Of a stretch of 64,000 nucleotides of DNA, positions 43,526-54,706 are shown piece by piece. Below the pieces are notes generated by a model. It worked only from the letters and a program-made list of their open reading frames with translations. It did not search any database and was not told the DNA's origin. Position 1 is the stretch's first letter; every line of letters begins with the position of its first letter. The stretch is from Theocolax elegans. Lineage: Eukaryota > Arthropoda > Insecta > Hymenoptera > Cerocephalidae. The stretch spans positions 97,901,580 through 97,965,579 of the forward strand of contig CM047425.1 in the NCBI GenBank assembly GCA_026168455.1, read 5' to 3'. Made by a program: the position numbers and the translations under genes.

Positions 43526-44348
43526 GTACACACATACACACACTCCATCTTTCTTTCGTGATACCTACTGCCAATATATTAGACTATGCTTTATTACGAT
43601 ATTTTACTTTTTTACGAGAAAAGAGCAAGTATTTTTAAAGCAAATTTTCTTAGATTTTTTTTTATCGAGATTTGAATTTTGAATGATTTTTATCGTTTGA
43701 TGGTTGAAAATATTAAATACCATAGGTAACAGATAAATTGATAATTTAATTAAAAAAAATATAAATATCTTCGTGCACTAGAGGCTACATAAAATCTTGT
43801 CATATAGAACAAAAACTAAAATTTAAACACGGCATCCTTACGAATAATTACAAAACATAAAAATTCTTTACATCTAACTATCACCAATCACCTTAAAAAA
43901 GAAAACTAAAAAAAAATAAACCTACAGTCATAGATACAAATTACTAAGAACGCCAATATGCGTTCAACAAAAATACAATCTTAAAACTCGTAAATTGCAG
44001 GTCTAGTCTCTATAATGACAAAGTTTTTCTCGTGCCATTCACAAAATCTGTAGCTTCGTCCTTGCGTTCGAGTTGCGAAAGGTCCCCACGAGGTAAGCCG
44101 ATCCATATACTCTTATTCGCATCGACGACGACAACGACAACGACGAGAAAACCGGTGCAGAATTCGCGCGGGAGAGAAATACTTAAACTGGATTTTACTT
44201 CACCGCAATCCTCCTCGTCATTGAGATTGCGTAAAAACGTATCTTAAGGCTATTGCTCTCCTCGGGCGTGTGCGCAAACGTTTTTGTCCATTGCGTGATG
44301 TAGGGCGAACTCAAATCGTTCCTGTGATATTGAAATTTTTAATAGGTG

Positions 44349-44350
<2 letters not shown>

Positions 44351-44380
<30 letters not shown>
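44351..44380 (+). repeat. (TA)n microsatellite
   Basis: A TA run with one internal CA interruption. Confidence 0.85.
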
Positions 44381-46839
44381 GATTAACTGAATATTTTATG
44401 AAAATCACCTACTGACAACGAGATACAATTTTTTCGAAGTTTAAAGGGTCAATTAATAAAGAGTAATTTGTTTTTTTTAACGCGAGTGGAAGTTTAATTA
44501 AACTCTGAAACGTATTTTTCAAAAAGGAGAATTAATGAGTTTGAAATCAATATAGTGAAAAGCGAGAAATTTTTTATTGAGAATTGAATGGAAACTAGTT
44601 TGCGAGGGATAATGTACTTTTAGATTGTGAGTCACTTTTGAGGAAAGAGAAATGCTATACGTTTACTTTATTTCAAAGTTTTTAATAGTTTTGATTTAAA
44701 TTTATTTTTTAATCTTTTATTTATACTAAAGATTATTAAAGACTTTTGAAATAATACGTATTTTTATAAATGCGGAAAGACGACTTAAATGATTGTTGAA
44801 CAAATAAAAAATGTGGATGGTAAAATTATCAAATCTTATCCATAAACCATTCTCTTTTATTTGCAAATATAATTGCAACCAAAAAATATACAAAATAAAT
44901 TACATAGTGAAGTTACTTCTCTATTTTACAAGGTGGTTTTCTAAATGCTGTAAGAAATTTTACAAAACAAATTTTCATACCTACAGAATGAAAGTAAAAA
45001 TTGTAAAAAACGTTATATTGCAACGCGAGAACCTGCGGGACACAGAGTGTACGTAGATCAAACATTGGTCCATTCGGTCGTTGTATATCGAGGCCGACCG
45101 GTTCTCTTTCCCCTGCATCTGCGTCGTTGTCGTCCGTTAAAGGGACATTGCGACACGCACGTGCATAACCGAGAACTCGGAGAACTGCGAAATAAATTAT
45201 GCACGTTTATATATGCTTCTATATATACATAAACCATCAGCTCTCCGTTACGCTTTACTTCGATTACGCGCTTAGAGTTTGGTTAAAAAATATTTTTCGG
45301 TTTCTTGATCTCAAACTAGGTACATCTTAAAAAATTCGGATTTCACAAATATTTAATTATTACCGTTAAATAATTTAATGAACGAGTATGAAAGATCACG
45401 TAATTATATACAAGCGATTTCCGATTTTATAAACTTGTTATAATTACTTTGTGTGCAATTACAATTCCCTTATATTTCCACGATTTTAAGGTACAATTTT
45501 ATAAGGTAATTTCATTTACAGTGATTTGCACTCGTATAAATACGTTATACCGTTACTAGACAATGTAAAAGTTAAAGATAGTTTGAAAAGAGAAAACGTA
45601 AGAGCCCTTATTTCTTTAATCGTCGATTTTCTCGAATCACTTTAGGGAGACCATTCCATTGCTTTGTTTACACTGTACTCATAAATTCGTTAGGATCGGT
45701 TTTACAGCTCGGTCGATCGTGTTACCCGAGAATGACCGACTGATTCGCCCACGATCGAATACTTTTACGAGAGTCGCGCGCGAGGTAATCCAGAGAAAAG
45801 GGGCGCAGCAGTCCGCAGTGTTATTTCGTAATTGCGCGTATCAAAGTCACTTTGTTTCGTATTTTTAATAGAGCCATCGATGTTTAAAACTTGGATTTAT
45901 TACCGTTTTGAAATGCCACGTACACGCCGATGTTTTTGCTTAAAAGTTATTATATGACACGTATAATCGTAAACCCTCATTTTACGATATCATATTTATA
46001 ACGGAAATTTATGGTTGATTTAATTTTAATGAATTGAACTTTAATCGCGAACAAAAATAATTCATTTTATACGATCCCATATATATCGTATATGATTCAT
46101 TCGGCTTTTAAATATATGTCTAATTATTCTCAAGTTTACTACTTTCGAGCTTGGTTTATACGTTATTAATAAATAGTCTGACTCATGGCCTTGTGTTTTA
46201 GAATTCAATATTCCAGTTTTCTAATAATCTGGTGCGTACCGATTAAGTTGGAATAGAATCAACGTATAATTTTGATCGAAAATAAGAGTTTCATTTATAG
46301 ATAAATGTTAAAAATTATTAAAAATTGTTATATGTATATAGTATAAACTTCCGTGACTTATTACTCATTTTATTGATCTTTTAAAGAATGTTTTTTTTTG
46401 AACCAGTAAAATTCTCTCGAACAGAAAAATTCAATACTAAATTTAAAATACGTGCATGCAAACGCATAAAAAATTATCAATAGCCACAACATTTAATACA
46501 ATTATCACCGAAATTAATTAGAAAACTCGGTACGTACGATGCTTCAAATTGAATGAGAAAAAAAGGATTGTCGAGAATATGCCGTAAAACGCAAATGATC
46601 GAAGCCACAGTGAGGACTGAATTAACGAAAGCGGCCTATTCTTTCGTCGTAAATCTGCGTTAGAATCCCGAAATGAAAGCATTTGGTAAAAATCCAATGG
46701 CTGCGTCCTTGTCTCTGTGGAATTTCCATTTCCAGGCCCACGTAGACGTATATACCTATACGAATCAACGATGTGCGCGCGGATATAGTACAATTCGCAA
46801 ACGGGGTGTCTTTTGTCCCGCGCACCTCTCAAACGTGAA

Positions 46840-46853
46840 CGCGCGCGCGCGCG
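46840..46853 (+). repeat. (CG)7 tract
   Basis: A pure CG run inside the densest CG-rich island of the window. Confidence 0.85.
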
Positions 46854-46916
46854 AGCTCGCGTTGCCCCAACCTTCGCATAATCGAGCGAAATGGATATTT
46901 AATTAAAAATCTTGTT

Positions 46917-46958
46917 TCGCTCTCGCGCCGTATAAAGTGGCAAATCGAGCGAGAGCGA
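46917..46958. repeat. 10-bp CG-rich inverted repeat around a TATAAAG
   Basis: TCGCTCTCGC at 46917-46926 pairs with GCGAGAGCGA at 46949-46958 across 22 nt that contain TATAAAG (46931). Its place in the strongest CG-rich island makes it a possible regulatory or structured site, but no transcript is evident. Confidence 0.4.
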
Positions 46959-47462
46959 GCCCCTGTGCGTCAATGCGCGCTAATTAAAATTTAATAATCC
47001 GGAGCCGCGCGCGCTGAGCTCGCTCATCCGCGTCTTTCTCTCGCAGGGCTCAACTGAATGAGAGCTAGGGTGCAGTTAATCCATATACTCGGTATTCGAT
47101 TTCGCTCGCTTGTTTCTCGAACGAGAACATTTTACCCTGTTTTTGTATGTATATATGAAAAAAAAACATTTTTTATTTTCGCTTAATTATCGTTCTGCGC
47201 AGTTTTCGGAGACTCAAACATTTTCTTGTGTAACTGGAATATAGTCAAAGAACTTGCAAGTACATTTGAATTTATTAAATTTTTGTCAACTTATTTAAAA
47301 TGCCTATTTTAGGCTCAAAACTTTTGATGCTGAAAATACAGGTAAACATTATTTAAAAATCGGCAGTGAATTCTTAAAACAAATAATAATTATCATATTT
47401 TTTAAATTGATGTAATAATAATAATAATATTACGATGTTCTATGAACTGGACTACATTTTTC

Positions 47463-47538
47463 TATTACAGTATTTTAATTTACATCGTATTCCATTTCTC
47501 TATAACAATATTTTAATTAATACCGTATTCCATTTCCT
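47463..47538 (+). repeat. two copies of a 38-bp tandem repeat
   Basis: TATTACAGTATTTTAATT followed by a TACATCGTATTCCATTTCTC-like tail recurs once as TATAACAATATTTTAATT with ...CGTATTCCATTTC. The offset is 38 bp, and the divergence of a few bases per unit points to an old local duplication. Confidence 0.7.
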
Positions 47539-48810
47539 TCTTTACAAATCATGGGCATAATAAATAATGCTACTCAGGCTATTATTCGCCAATATTTAAT
47601 TACACAAAATGTGAAATGATGAAATTATATAATTTTGCAAAAAAATTTAATTCACATAATTAAGCGCTGTTCAAATTGGTATTTCTTGAAGAATTATTAA
47701 ATGCTACTTTTTGTATCAAGATTCTGAAATGTAGGTTATTCTTGAAATTCTGTAAATTACTATTACATCATTAACGTAATATGAGATGATTATCTATAGC
47801 ATTTAATCGAAATAATGTATATAAGCATGCCATGTAATTTTAGTACAGAGAATATGTCTTTTATGCTACGTAAGCTCTCTACCAAATAACCACCACCTTC
47901 GACATAACAATTTAACCCCAAATAAGAAAAAGTTCACCTATAAGAATAAACTAACTAATTAGAAATAAAGTGAAACTTAGGACGCGGTGTCAGAAAAAAA
48001 AGTATTTTACATCGCTCCTCGAATGCGAACGGTTTTCTTCATCATTTTTTTCATAAAACGTAAGACGGTTATTCCGCATTAAAAGAAAACAATTTAAAAC
48101 ATAAGAATGTAGCAAGAATTAATTCACATATAATTTACCAAACTGCAATGAATAATAAATTAAAATATACTCAATGATTGTGTAAAATTATTAAAAGAGA
48201 AATAATATTAGCAATTCAAAGTTACTTATACTTATTGATATATAATGATTTCTGTAAATTAAATTTAAAAGTCTGACTGATGAAATTGTGAAATTTTTAT
48301 CAAAAGTATTATATACGAGTCAAATTGTAAAGTTATCATTGAAACATCTATCATTGAATGAAAAGTAAATGAATTGTTTCTCGTTCGGCGTAATGGAAAC
48401 AGTGTCTTGTTAACCAATATCGGAGAACGAAAACTTGATTTCCCGTTCGCATCTCGTTCAGGTACGATATATTTTTATATGTACATATATATACATATAC
48501 GGTAGAAGGTTATACTGGATTGTGCGATTGTACAATTGGAAGAAACAACAAAAAAAGAAATGTCTACGATACCGATGCTATTCTGAGTACTGAGTTCCCA
48601 GTCTTTCATGAGGATTTCTCTGGCAGGTCAGGATGACGTCGACGTGGGTGCACCTATAATGCAGAGAGCGATTGTACAGTTACGAGTGATTGCATTGATT
48701 TGCGTACATAAAGCCTACATGGCGTGCGCCTGTGAATTGATCTCAAAAACACCTACGCAACTTATTATTTTTGTTTGCGCTTGTATAAATTTATATACAT
48801 ATATATGTAT

Positions 48811-48845
48811 GCGCGCGTGTACACACACACATACGCGCATATACA
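48811..48845 (+). repeat. mixed CG/TG/CA alternating tract
   Basis: GCGCGCGTGTACACACACAC followed by ATACGCGC gives another alternating purine-pyrimidine tract. Confidence 0.8.
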
Positions 48846-51197
48846 TACATGAGTGTATATAAATGTATACATGTATATGTACTTAGGCTTGTACAGAGGC
48901 ATTCATTTTTCATTTTATAATATAGTAGTATGTGGTAGCGACAATGTAATAACATTTTACGAAGGGGCTGTAGGCGATAAAGTCCAGTCGATTATTTTCT
49001 TTAGTGCGTGGTAAACAATACGTTCATTTGTGTTATAGGGAAGATATAGATACCTTTCGACCGGGAGGGTCAGATTTTCAGTTTTCTTTAATCGAATATG
49101 ATTAAGATTAACTATCGTTCCGTAGAATACCAGTATATCGTGCAATTTTTGTTTCGTACGCTGCGGAATAAATTATTTTACTTGTACTTATCTTGAATAA
49201 ATAATGAACATTGATGTACCATTATTTTCTATTTGATATCTATACATGCAATCTACTCTCTAAATCTGAAAGCGCAAGAATCATAAAAATAATCGGTAAG
49301 AGTTAAGAAGTAATGATCACCTTTAACCAAAGAGTGATTCAACCGCCGGATTATCAGTTTTCAATTTTATAGAGATACAAATTTTTATAATTTAAAAATG
49401 CATAAAATAAATGTAAAAAATACGTTTTTAATAATAATCTATTTATATTGTATTTATATGCTTTCGATGTAAAATACGTTGCACTATAATAAACTAATTC
49501 GTATTTGCTATAAGAAGATTCTTTGTCGAATAAATCCTACTACACTATTTAAGTATTTAATTTGCTAAACCAGGATATTTTAACGCCTAATCTTACACAA
49601 AAAACTGGTCTACTAAATAAAGGAAAGAAATGTTGTTCGTTCCCCTGTTAATCAAAATAAAATCCAAGTAAATTCGGTTCTTTGATCCAGCGTTGACTCT
49701 TAATCCACTTAAGACGTCGTTCAGAAAAGCATCGAGGATAAGGGTGGGTAAAGGAAAAACGCGAGGATTATACCGGACATCTCGGCTTTCGCGCGGACGA
49801 GTGAAATCGGTACGAGTTGCGCTTATAAAATACGACCCCACGCATGCGTGAATTCGAGTCCAATAAATTTACGGAAGATGCAAAGATTCTATTCTCTTTT
49901 TTTCTTACTTTTCAGGATGATTGACGGGCTCATCCGGTGTTGCCATATGCATTGGAACATTCTTAAATATTACTGACTTGGATTTTTCGATGGAAAATTT
50001 AATTATTCTCGAGTTAACTGAGGCTTCGTACTTATTATTTATTTAAAATGTGACACGTGAATGATAAAAATATATATGTATACATGAGTGTTTTATGGAT
50101 TATTTAAATAGCTCGTGTAACATTAATAGAACAATAAGGGTTAAAGGAAAAATGTAATATTTAATAGGGTTTTATGCTAGTTAAAAATGTTTCCTTTTTA
50201 ATAAGTAAAATTCGTTTTATTCATTTGGAATATTAATTTTAATTTCCTGCTGTTGAAATGTAAAGATGAATTTGTGTTAAAATGTAAAAAGCTTCGTTAA
50301 ATATTTTATTTTATTTATTTACATATTTGATAGACAATAACTATTTTTATACTCTTTGCATTATTCCATTATTATTTTCACGCGTGCAGTAAATTTTATA
50401 ATTTTTAGAATATTAGCATTTAGAATATTGTTTCTCAGCGACTTGTCGAGGAATTTAAAAAAATATCTATTGTTCTATAAATAAGGAAAATCATCTAGCT
50501 CTCGAACACAGTTTATTATATTCTAAACCATCAAAAACATAAGAAAGGAAAAAACGAAGAAACATAAAATACATTGAGTATAAGGGAAGCTCTTCACGTC
50601 TGGAATAATAATTGTATAACTCGCTTACGGAAATCCAAATGTTCGGGAGGATGCGTCACGCGCGCGCGCGCATCTTCGGAAAGCGTGAAGAGCCGCGCTT
50701 TTATGAAACGCGAGTTTTACGGTAGCCGACGGAAAACGAGCCACTTTTCCATCGAGTTGCGCAACCATCCCGTTCTCCTCGGCCGGAAAGTGCAAGTCTC
50801 TTGGGCTAGCTGTTGGCAACCACGATTTCGTTTCGCACACGGCTTACTCTATTCGAGCGTGTAAGCAAATCCTTTCTACGGATTTTTGATAAGCGATTTA
50901 TATAGTTTTTATTTTGCATGCTACTAATGATAAGTGGATTTTTTTTTAATGAAAACATGATTTTTTCTTTCAATTTTTTCTTAAGTCTTACTATTGAATT
51001 ACTCCACGAATGCGCTTTTCAAATCTAATAAACGTTTAAAATTATACACTTTTCTAGTTATTAATCCTCCCGCGCAGAATCACGTCATATGACGTTTAAA
51101 CGAAGATGTTATACGGATTGATGTGATACGACGTAATAACATTATCTTAAATAACTTTTGATTTAATAAGTTTATGATGTTCTAAACCTTAGAAATA

Positions 51198-51218
51198 AAA
51201 GCTAAATAATTTAGCTTT
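51198..51218. repeat. perfect 9-bp hairpin in the left end of the foldback element
   Basis: AAAGCTAAA and TTTAGCTTT pair perfectly around the 3-nt loop TAA. It lies in the part of the left end that has no counterpart on the right. A second perfect palindrome, ACGTCATATGACGT, sits at 51082-51095. Confidence 0.65.
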
Positions 51219-51244
51219 CAAGTGACACGATTATAAATATTCGT

Positions 51245-51617
51245 ATTCAGCGATCTCGAAAACGTACATACCTATATGGGTTATTTCACAGCAACTAGTC
51301 GGATCAAAATATTAAAATGCAGCAAATTTTAAGTAAAAATTGGAACTATTTTCTTGATTACTAAAAAAAATTTTTAGGTTTTGAAAATAATATGTTCAAA
51401 AGTTATTCTAGCCTTAAAAAATGAATATTTAAATTGTTTTTCAAAAATAGGTACTTTTAAAGTTATATATTTCAGAATATATCAACTTTTGTTAAATAAC
51501 ATTAAATATAAATTTTCTGTTAATATTTAGTAGAATTTAACAATACAGATCAGAACTCTTAATTTAAAAATTTAGTATACACAAAACATATTAATACTGA
51601 TATTTAAATAAAGGCGA
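51245..51617 (+). repeat. left arm of the foldback element
   Basis: This arm pairs with the reverse complement of 51733-51988. Matching landmarks in order are TATTCAGC, GTCGGATCA, AAATTTTAAGTAAA, AATATATCAACTTTT, GATCAGAACTCTTAATTT, GTATACA and GGCGA. It is about 100 bp longer than its partner because of extra AT-rich sequence around 51365-51460. Each arm carries two GATC-containing motifs (GGATCA and GATCAGAA), which suggests smaller repeats nested in the large ones. Confidence 0.75.
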
Positions 51618-51630
51618 CCATGCCGCAATA

Positions 51631-51654
51631 TATAGGTCAATGTATAGGTCAATT
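51631..51654 (+). repeat. 12-bp direct repeat in the foldback spacer
   Basis: TATAGGTCAATG is followed directly by TATAGGTCAATT in the loop between the two arms. The function is unknown. The arms around it would bring this loop to the tip of a large hairpin. Confidence 0.7.
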
Positions 51655-51732
51655 ACGACCTGAAAAGCATTAAAAAGCTTTTGATCAGGGTACTTTTTAG
51701 ACTTCTAGATGAAAAAATTGATTATAGTGTCA

Positions 51733-51988
51733 TCGCCTATTATAAAAATCAACACTGACATATAGTTATGTATACTAGATGTTTAAATTAAGAATTCTGA
51801 TCCGAATAGTTAGATTTAAAAAGTTGCTATATATTGAGATAAATAGCTCTAAAAATAGTTATATTTGAAAAAAGTAAAAAATTTACCAAACATTTTCAAC
51901 CTTTACGTAAAATTTGGTGTATTTTAAAATTCTGATCCGACCAGATGATGTGAAAACTCAAATATATGTTAGTCTCAAAGGCTGTATA
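51733..51988 (-). repeat. right arm of the foldback element
   Basis: The reverse complement of this arm follows the left arm in the same order, from TATACAGC through TGGTCGGATCAGAATTTT and CGGATCAGAATTCTTAATTT to AGGCGA. Identity is high at the two ends of the arm and weaker in the AT-rich middle, as expected of an ageing element. Confidence 0.75.
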
Positions 51989-52055
51989 TGCAATAAAAAA
52001 TAAATGAATTTACAAATAGCCAAAGTCGGCGATTATCCGTGTGCAGGAGGATTAA

Positions 52056-53506
52056 AAAGAAATACCAAGGATCGTAATATACGGAGAAAGTTTTCATTAC
52101 AATTTTACCGTTACACTCACAGTAATTATTTTTACAGAAATTTTATGCAATATCGAATTGCATATTTATATTCATGAACATCAAAATAATATAAAATATA
52201 TGTTTATTTTGTGCTAATGAGGAATGTAATAACATTTGACAACTTGTTGTATATTTTGGTATTCGAGTCGGTCGCGAAGACAAAACTACAGACTTAAAAT
52301 TAAAACAAGCTTGAAAAATCGAATAAGCCAGTACGAGAGAAAGTTTCAAGTGCGCTCTACATATCGATACTAACTTCAATAAAGTTTGTCAAAGTTTGGT
52401 CGACTCGACAAGTGTATGTACAAGCATTTACCAAAAATTGTGTTTTCGAACTTGGTAGTAGTAACATCTATTAACTTTTAAGAAAAAAAGCGAACTTCAA
52501 ACTTTATAATGGTTAGAAAAACACTTATTTGTTTGAAAAACACTAATTTTGTTGGATCGAATAAAATAAATTTAAAGAATTATTTTCAATCAATTTATTT
52601 CATTGTTTATAATCGTTTTCACAGGTATAAACAAAGATAATTTTTGATAACATAAATTAACCCAGTAGCAGCAATATTAAAATCCCTGTTGACTGCCTTA
52701 AAAACAATTGATTCAAAAGAATCCTGGTTCCATAACAACCCGACACGCTAAACATCTTAATGAAGTGGGCACTCGGGGGTGTAGCAAACAAAAAGAGCGC
52801 GAACCAAAAAAAAATGGGGATATCAAATCCCAGCGCTCTCGGGCTAATAAATTCGAAAAGCAGAGCAAATTAGCGTGAGCGCGCGAGCAACTGCTCGTAT
52901 CAATCGCGCGGCCGTCCGAGTAATTGGCGCGACGGCCGGCGTCGACGCGAATCGCCCGGATGGAGTAGCGTTTTCGCGCACCAGACTGAGATAGCACCGC
53001 GTAAATCAATTATCGCCCTCGTAAATTTCCGAGTGGTGTATACGCAGAGTCGAGAGGTTGAATTAGAAAATTAAGCAAGCACATCCCGCGTCGACGGTAT
53101 TTTACCGGGTGATCGTCGGTATACGTACACTGAAAAATTTTTACTCGATTCTACGTGTGTGCGAGAAGTTTCAAACTTTTCGAACAGCCTCGGAGGTATG
53201 GGGAGTGCATTTACAAGTTGACATTGGTTTTATTAAAGTTGCTTTTTGTAATACGTGAATTTAAACTTTATTTAGCTTTTAAAATTAAGGCAGATATATC
53301 TTGTTTTTTTTTTATTTTGATGGAATAAGTTATTATAACGTAAAATAATTTTATGCAATTGTATTGAACAACAGTATTACCTTTGAGAATAATTTTTTTC
53401 CATATTAACTCGAATGAAGTTTTATTAGAAAAAGTACGTTTAAGGAAGAGCAAAATTTAAAACGCCGATGACAAGCAGAACATAACCTAATAATAACCCA
53501 ATAAAG
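52056..53506. other. non-coding between foldback element and tandem duplication
   Basis: AT-rich spacer with a CG-rich patch at 52770-53060. GAAAAACACTTA and GAAAAACACTAA occur close together near 52517-52548. No gene is seen. Confidence 0.55.
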
Positions 53507-54254
53507 TAATGTCAAACTGTATCGAAAGAAGAAAAGATATGCGCGTTCAATAAGAAAAAAAAGAAGAAAAAAATGAGAAAAGCTCCGCATCTTTATAGAA
53601 GCCGGTTCATCCCCATAGAGTTAAGATCCCCGCGAGGCTGAAGCAAGAGAAAAAGAGAGCGAGGGAGAGGGAGAGGGAGAGAGAGTGCTACAACCCTCTG
53701 AAGTTGACTTTGACGCGGGCCGCGACCTCAAGGCATTTCCGCCCGGGATCGAAGCTTCATTTCGCTTAACCCGCGATGCGCGACGACGCATTCCCCCCTT
53801 TTAGCTTGGGAAAGAAAAAACCGGTGGCTTGTTCATCATGTTGCTGCTCGCGCGCGCACTCTCTAGGGTCGCTCTCCTTTTTCCTTCTACTGAAAAATCT
53901 CAAGCGTGCTTCCGCTTAAGGTCCCGCGAAAGAATGCGAGTATCAAGAACGCTCTTACGCGGAAAGGAATCTCGAGGGTGAACCCTCTCTCTTTCCTCTC
54001 GAGGGCGGATGTTTGGAGTTTGCGCGGTGACGCCGTCTATTATTGCGAAGGTGAACACCTTTGTTACGGATGATCTACACACACGGAAACCAGAAATTCG
54101 TTATTAACCTTACTCACCGAGATCTGGATCACACTTATCGACTGCGCGTCTTGACGGCCTTGCCGCGAACTATGACACTTTACCTCACGGATTAACCGTC
54201 TAATACTAATCTATGTCGTCGATCTTGATATATACCATAGTGCGTAAAAGATTT

Positions 54255-54294
54255 TACAGCCTTATAACCGTGTGGCGAGTCTTACGTGTCGGAG
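54255..54294 (+). repeat. left arm of a 40-bp inverted repeat (copy A)
   Basis: TACAGCCTTATAACCG followed by TGTGGCGAGTCTTACG matches the reverse complement of 54664-54703 with a few mismatches and two small gaps. The core GGCGAGTCTTACG is identical. Together the arms bracket about 370 bp that contain the inner hairpin and an uncharacterised open frame. The same arm occurs in copy B at 55795-55834, without a partner. Confidence 0.75.
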
Positions 54295-54336
54295 AAATTA
54301 ATAGAAAATAAATGGAAAATAATATAGATAATTTGA

Positions 54337-54675
54337 ATGAAGAGAGAGAGAAGAAGTGTTGGCCCGGGCGCGCGCGATCAACGACACATCGAGTTTCGGC
54401 AATTCGACACCGCGGGTATTAGATGCACTGCACTTAATCGCAGCTTGTGTTTACTTTCGTATATATTCTTCTGCTGGAGTTTGTGTACTACGCGTTTCGA
54501 AGACGTTGGTCTCGATTTTCAAGTGGACGGTCGACGATATGGAGAATTTGTATACATCTTACTAGGATGTGTAGCGTTTCTATACATCCTAGTAATCGAT
54601 AATCACGCGCATACAGTCGGCCACGAATTTGGTTGCATTAGATGTATTTACGAATTTAGCGTGCTCCACGCGTAA
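54337..54675 (+). other. uncharacterised open frame, 112 codons (copy A)
   Basis: An ATG-initiated frame starts MKRERRSVGPGARDQ and contains two hydrophobic stretches: residues about 39-52 (including CLLSYIFFCWSLC) and 72-87 (including YILLGCVAFLYILVI). I recognise no domain. The second copy of the unit encodes the same first 95 or so residues, but ends differently because of the 80-bp deletion. The coding frame overlaps the inverted-repeat hairpin, which argues for chance openness. Treat it as an unproven ORF. Confidence 0.12.
54559..54595. repeat. perfect 12-bp hairpin inside the duplicated unit (copy A)
   Basis: TTACTAGGATGT and ACATCCTAGTAA are perfect reverse complements around a 13-nt loop. 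The hairpin lies roughly midway between the two 40-bp arms in copy A, giving nested inverted repeats. No terminator-like or tRNA-like fold is evident. Confidence 0.85.
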
Positions 54676-54706
54676 GACTCGCCGTACGGGTTAGTAGGCT
54701 GTAAAC
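54627..54706 (+). repeat. 80-bp segment present in copy A, missing from copy B
   Basis: In copy B the bases on either side (CCACGA and GATTATATCG) are joined by a single T. The missing stretch holds the whole right arm of the 40-bp inverted repeat described separately, so copy B has only one arm. Loss of one arm is a common outcome when a palindrome is replicated. Confidence 0.85.
54664..54703 (-). repeat. right arm of the 40-bp inverted repeat (copy A only)
   Basis: On the minus strand it reads TACAGCCTACTAACCC, then the shared core GGCGAGTCTTACG, then CGTGGAG. Its absence from copy B is exact within a few bases, so the deleted segment and this arm coincide. Confidence 0.75.

Larger units (their letters stand above)
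41271..46680. other. non-coding, AT-rich with CG-rich patches
   Basis: The frame at 41306-41662 and its overlapping frame on the same strand are Phe-rich and resemble no family. A run of ACGACGACAACG triplets at 44125-44146 would encode Thr repeats. CG-rich patches lie at 45040-45200 and 45690-45830. Confidence 0.6.
46681..47060. other. densest CG-rich island of the window
   Basis: It holds the CG run, the 10-bp inverted repeat with TATAAAG, and repeated GCGCGCT/GAGCTCGC words. The open frames on both strands are unrecognised. A promoter or enhancer is plausible but unproven. Confidence 0.4.
47061..51060. other. non-coding, AT-rich
   Basis: No gene is supported. A good 3' splice site (CTTACTTTTCAG) ends at 49915, followed by a 20-codon frame starting MIDGLIRCCHMHW and then a stop, with no further support. 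A CG-rich patch at 50600-50860 carries open frames on both strands that match nothing I know. Confidence 0.55.
51061..52055. mobile_element. non-autonomous foldback DNA element flanked by TTAA
   Basis: The left end reads TTAATCCTCCCGCGCA, and the reverse complement of the right end reads TTAATCCTCCTGCACA. This gives a terminal inverted repeat of TCCTCCyGCrCA preceded by TTAA on both sides, as expected if TTAA is the target duplication. Inside lie two long imperfect inverted arms (about 51245-51617 and 51733-51988) around a spacer of about 115 bp. Over the best 62-bp stretch (TTTCACA.CA.CT.GTCGGATCA and onward) I count about 82 percent identity between arms. No open frame of note lies inside, so it would depend on a transposase made elsewhere. 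TTAA targets suggest the piggyBac superfamily, but the end sequence is not one I recognise and TTAA is common in AT-rich DNA. The left side has about 110 bp not matched on the right. Confidence 0.7.

Noticed and set aside
43225..43638. 137-codon plus-strand frame
   Set aside because: It lacks an ATG at its listed start, is Lys/Ile-rich at first and microsatellite-derived later, and resembles no protein family.
50574..50864. 96-codon frame in a CG-rich patch
   Set aside because: It does not start with ATG, is mirrored by a frame on the other strand, and has no recognised motif.
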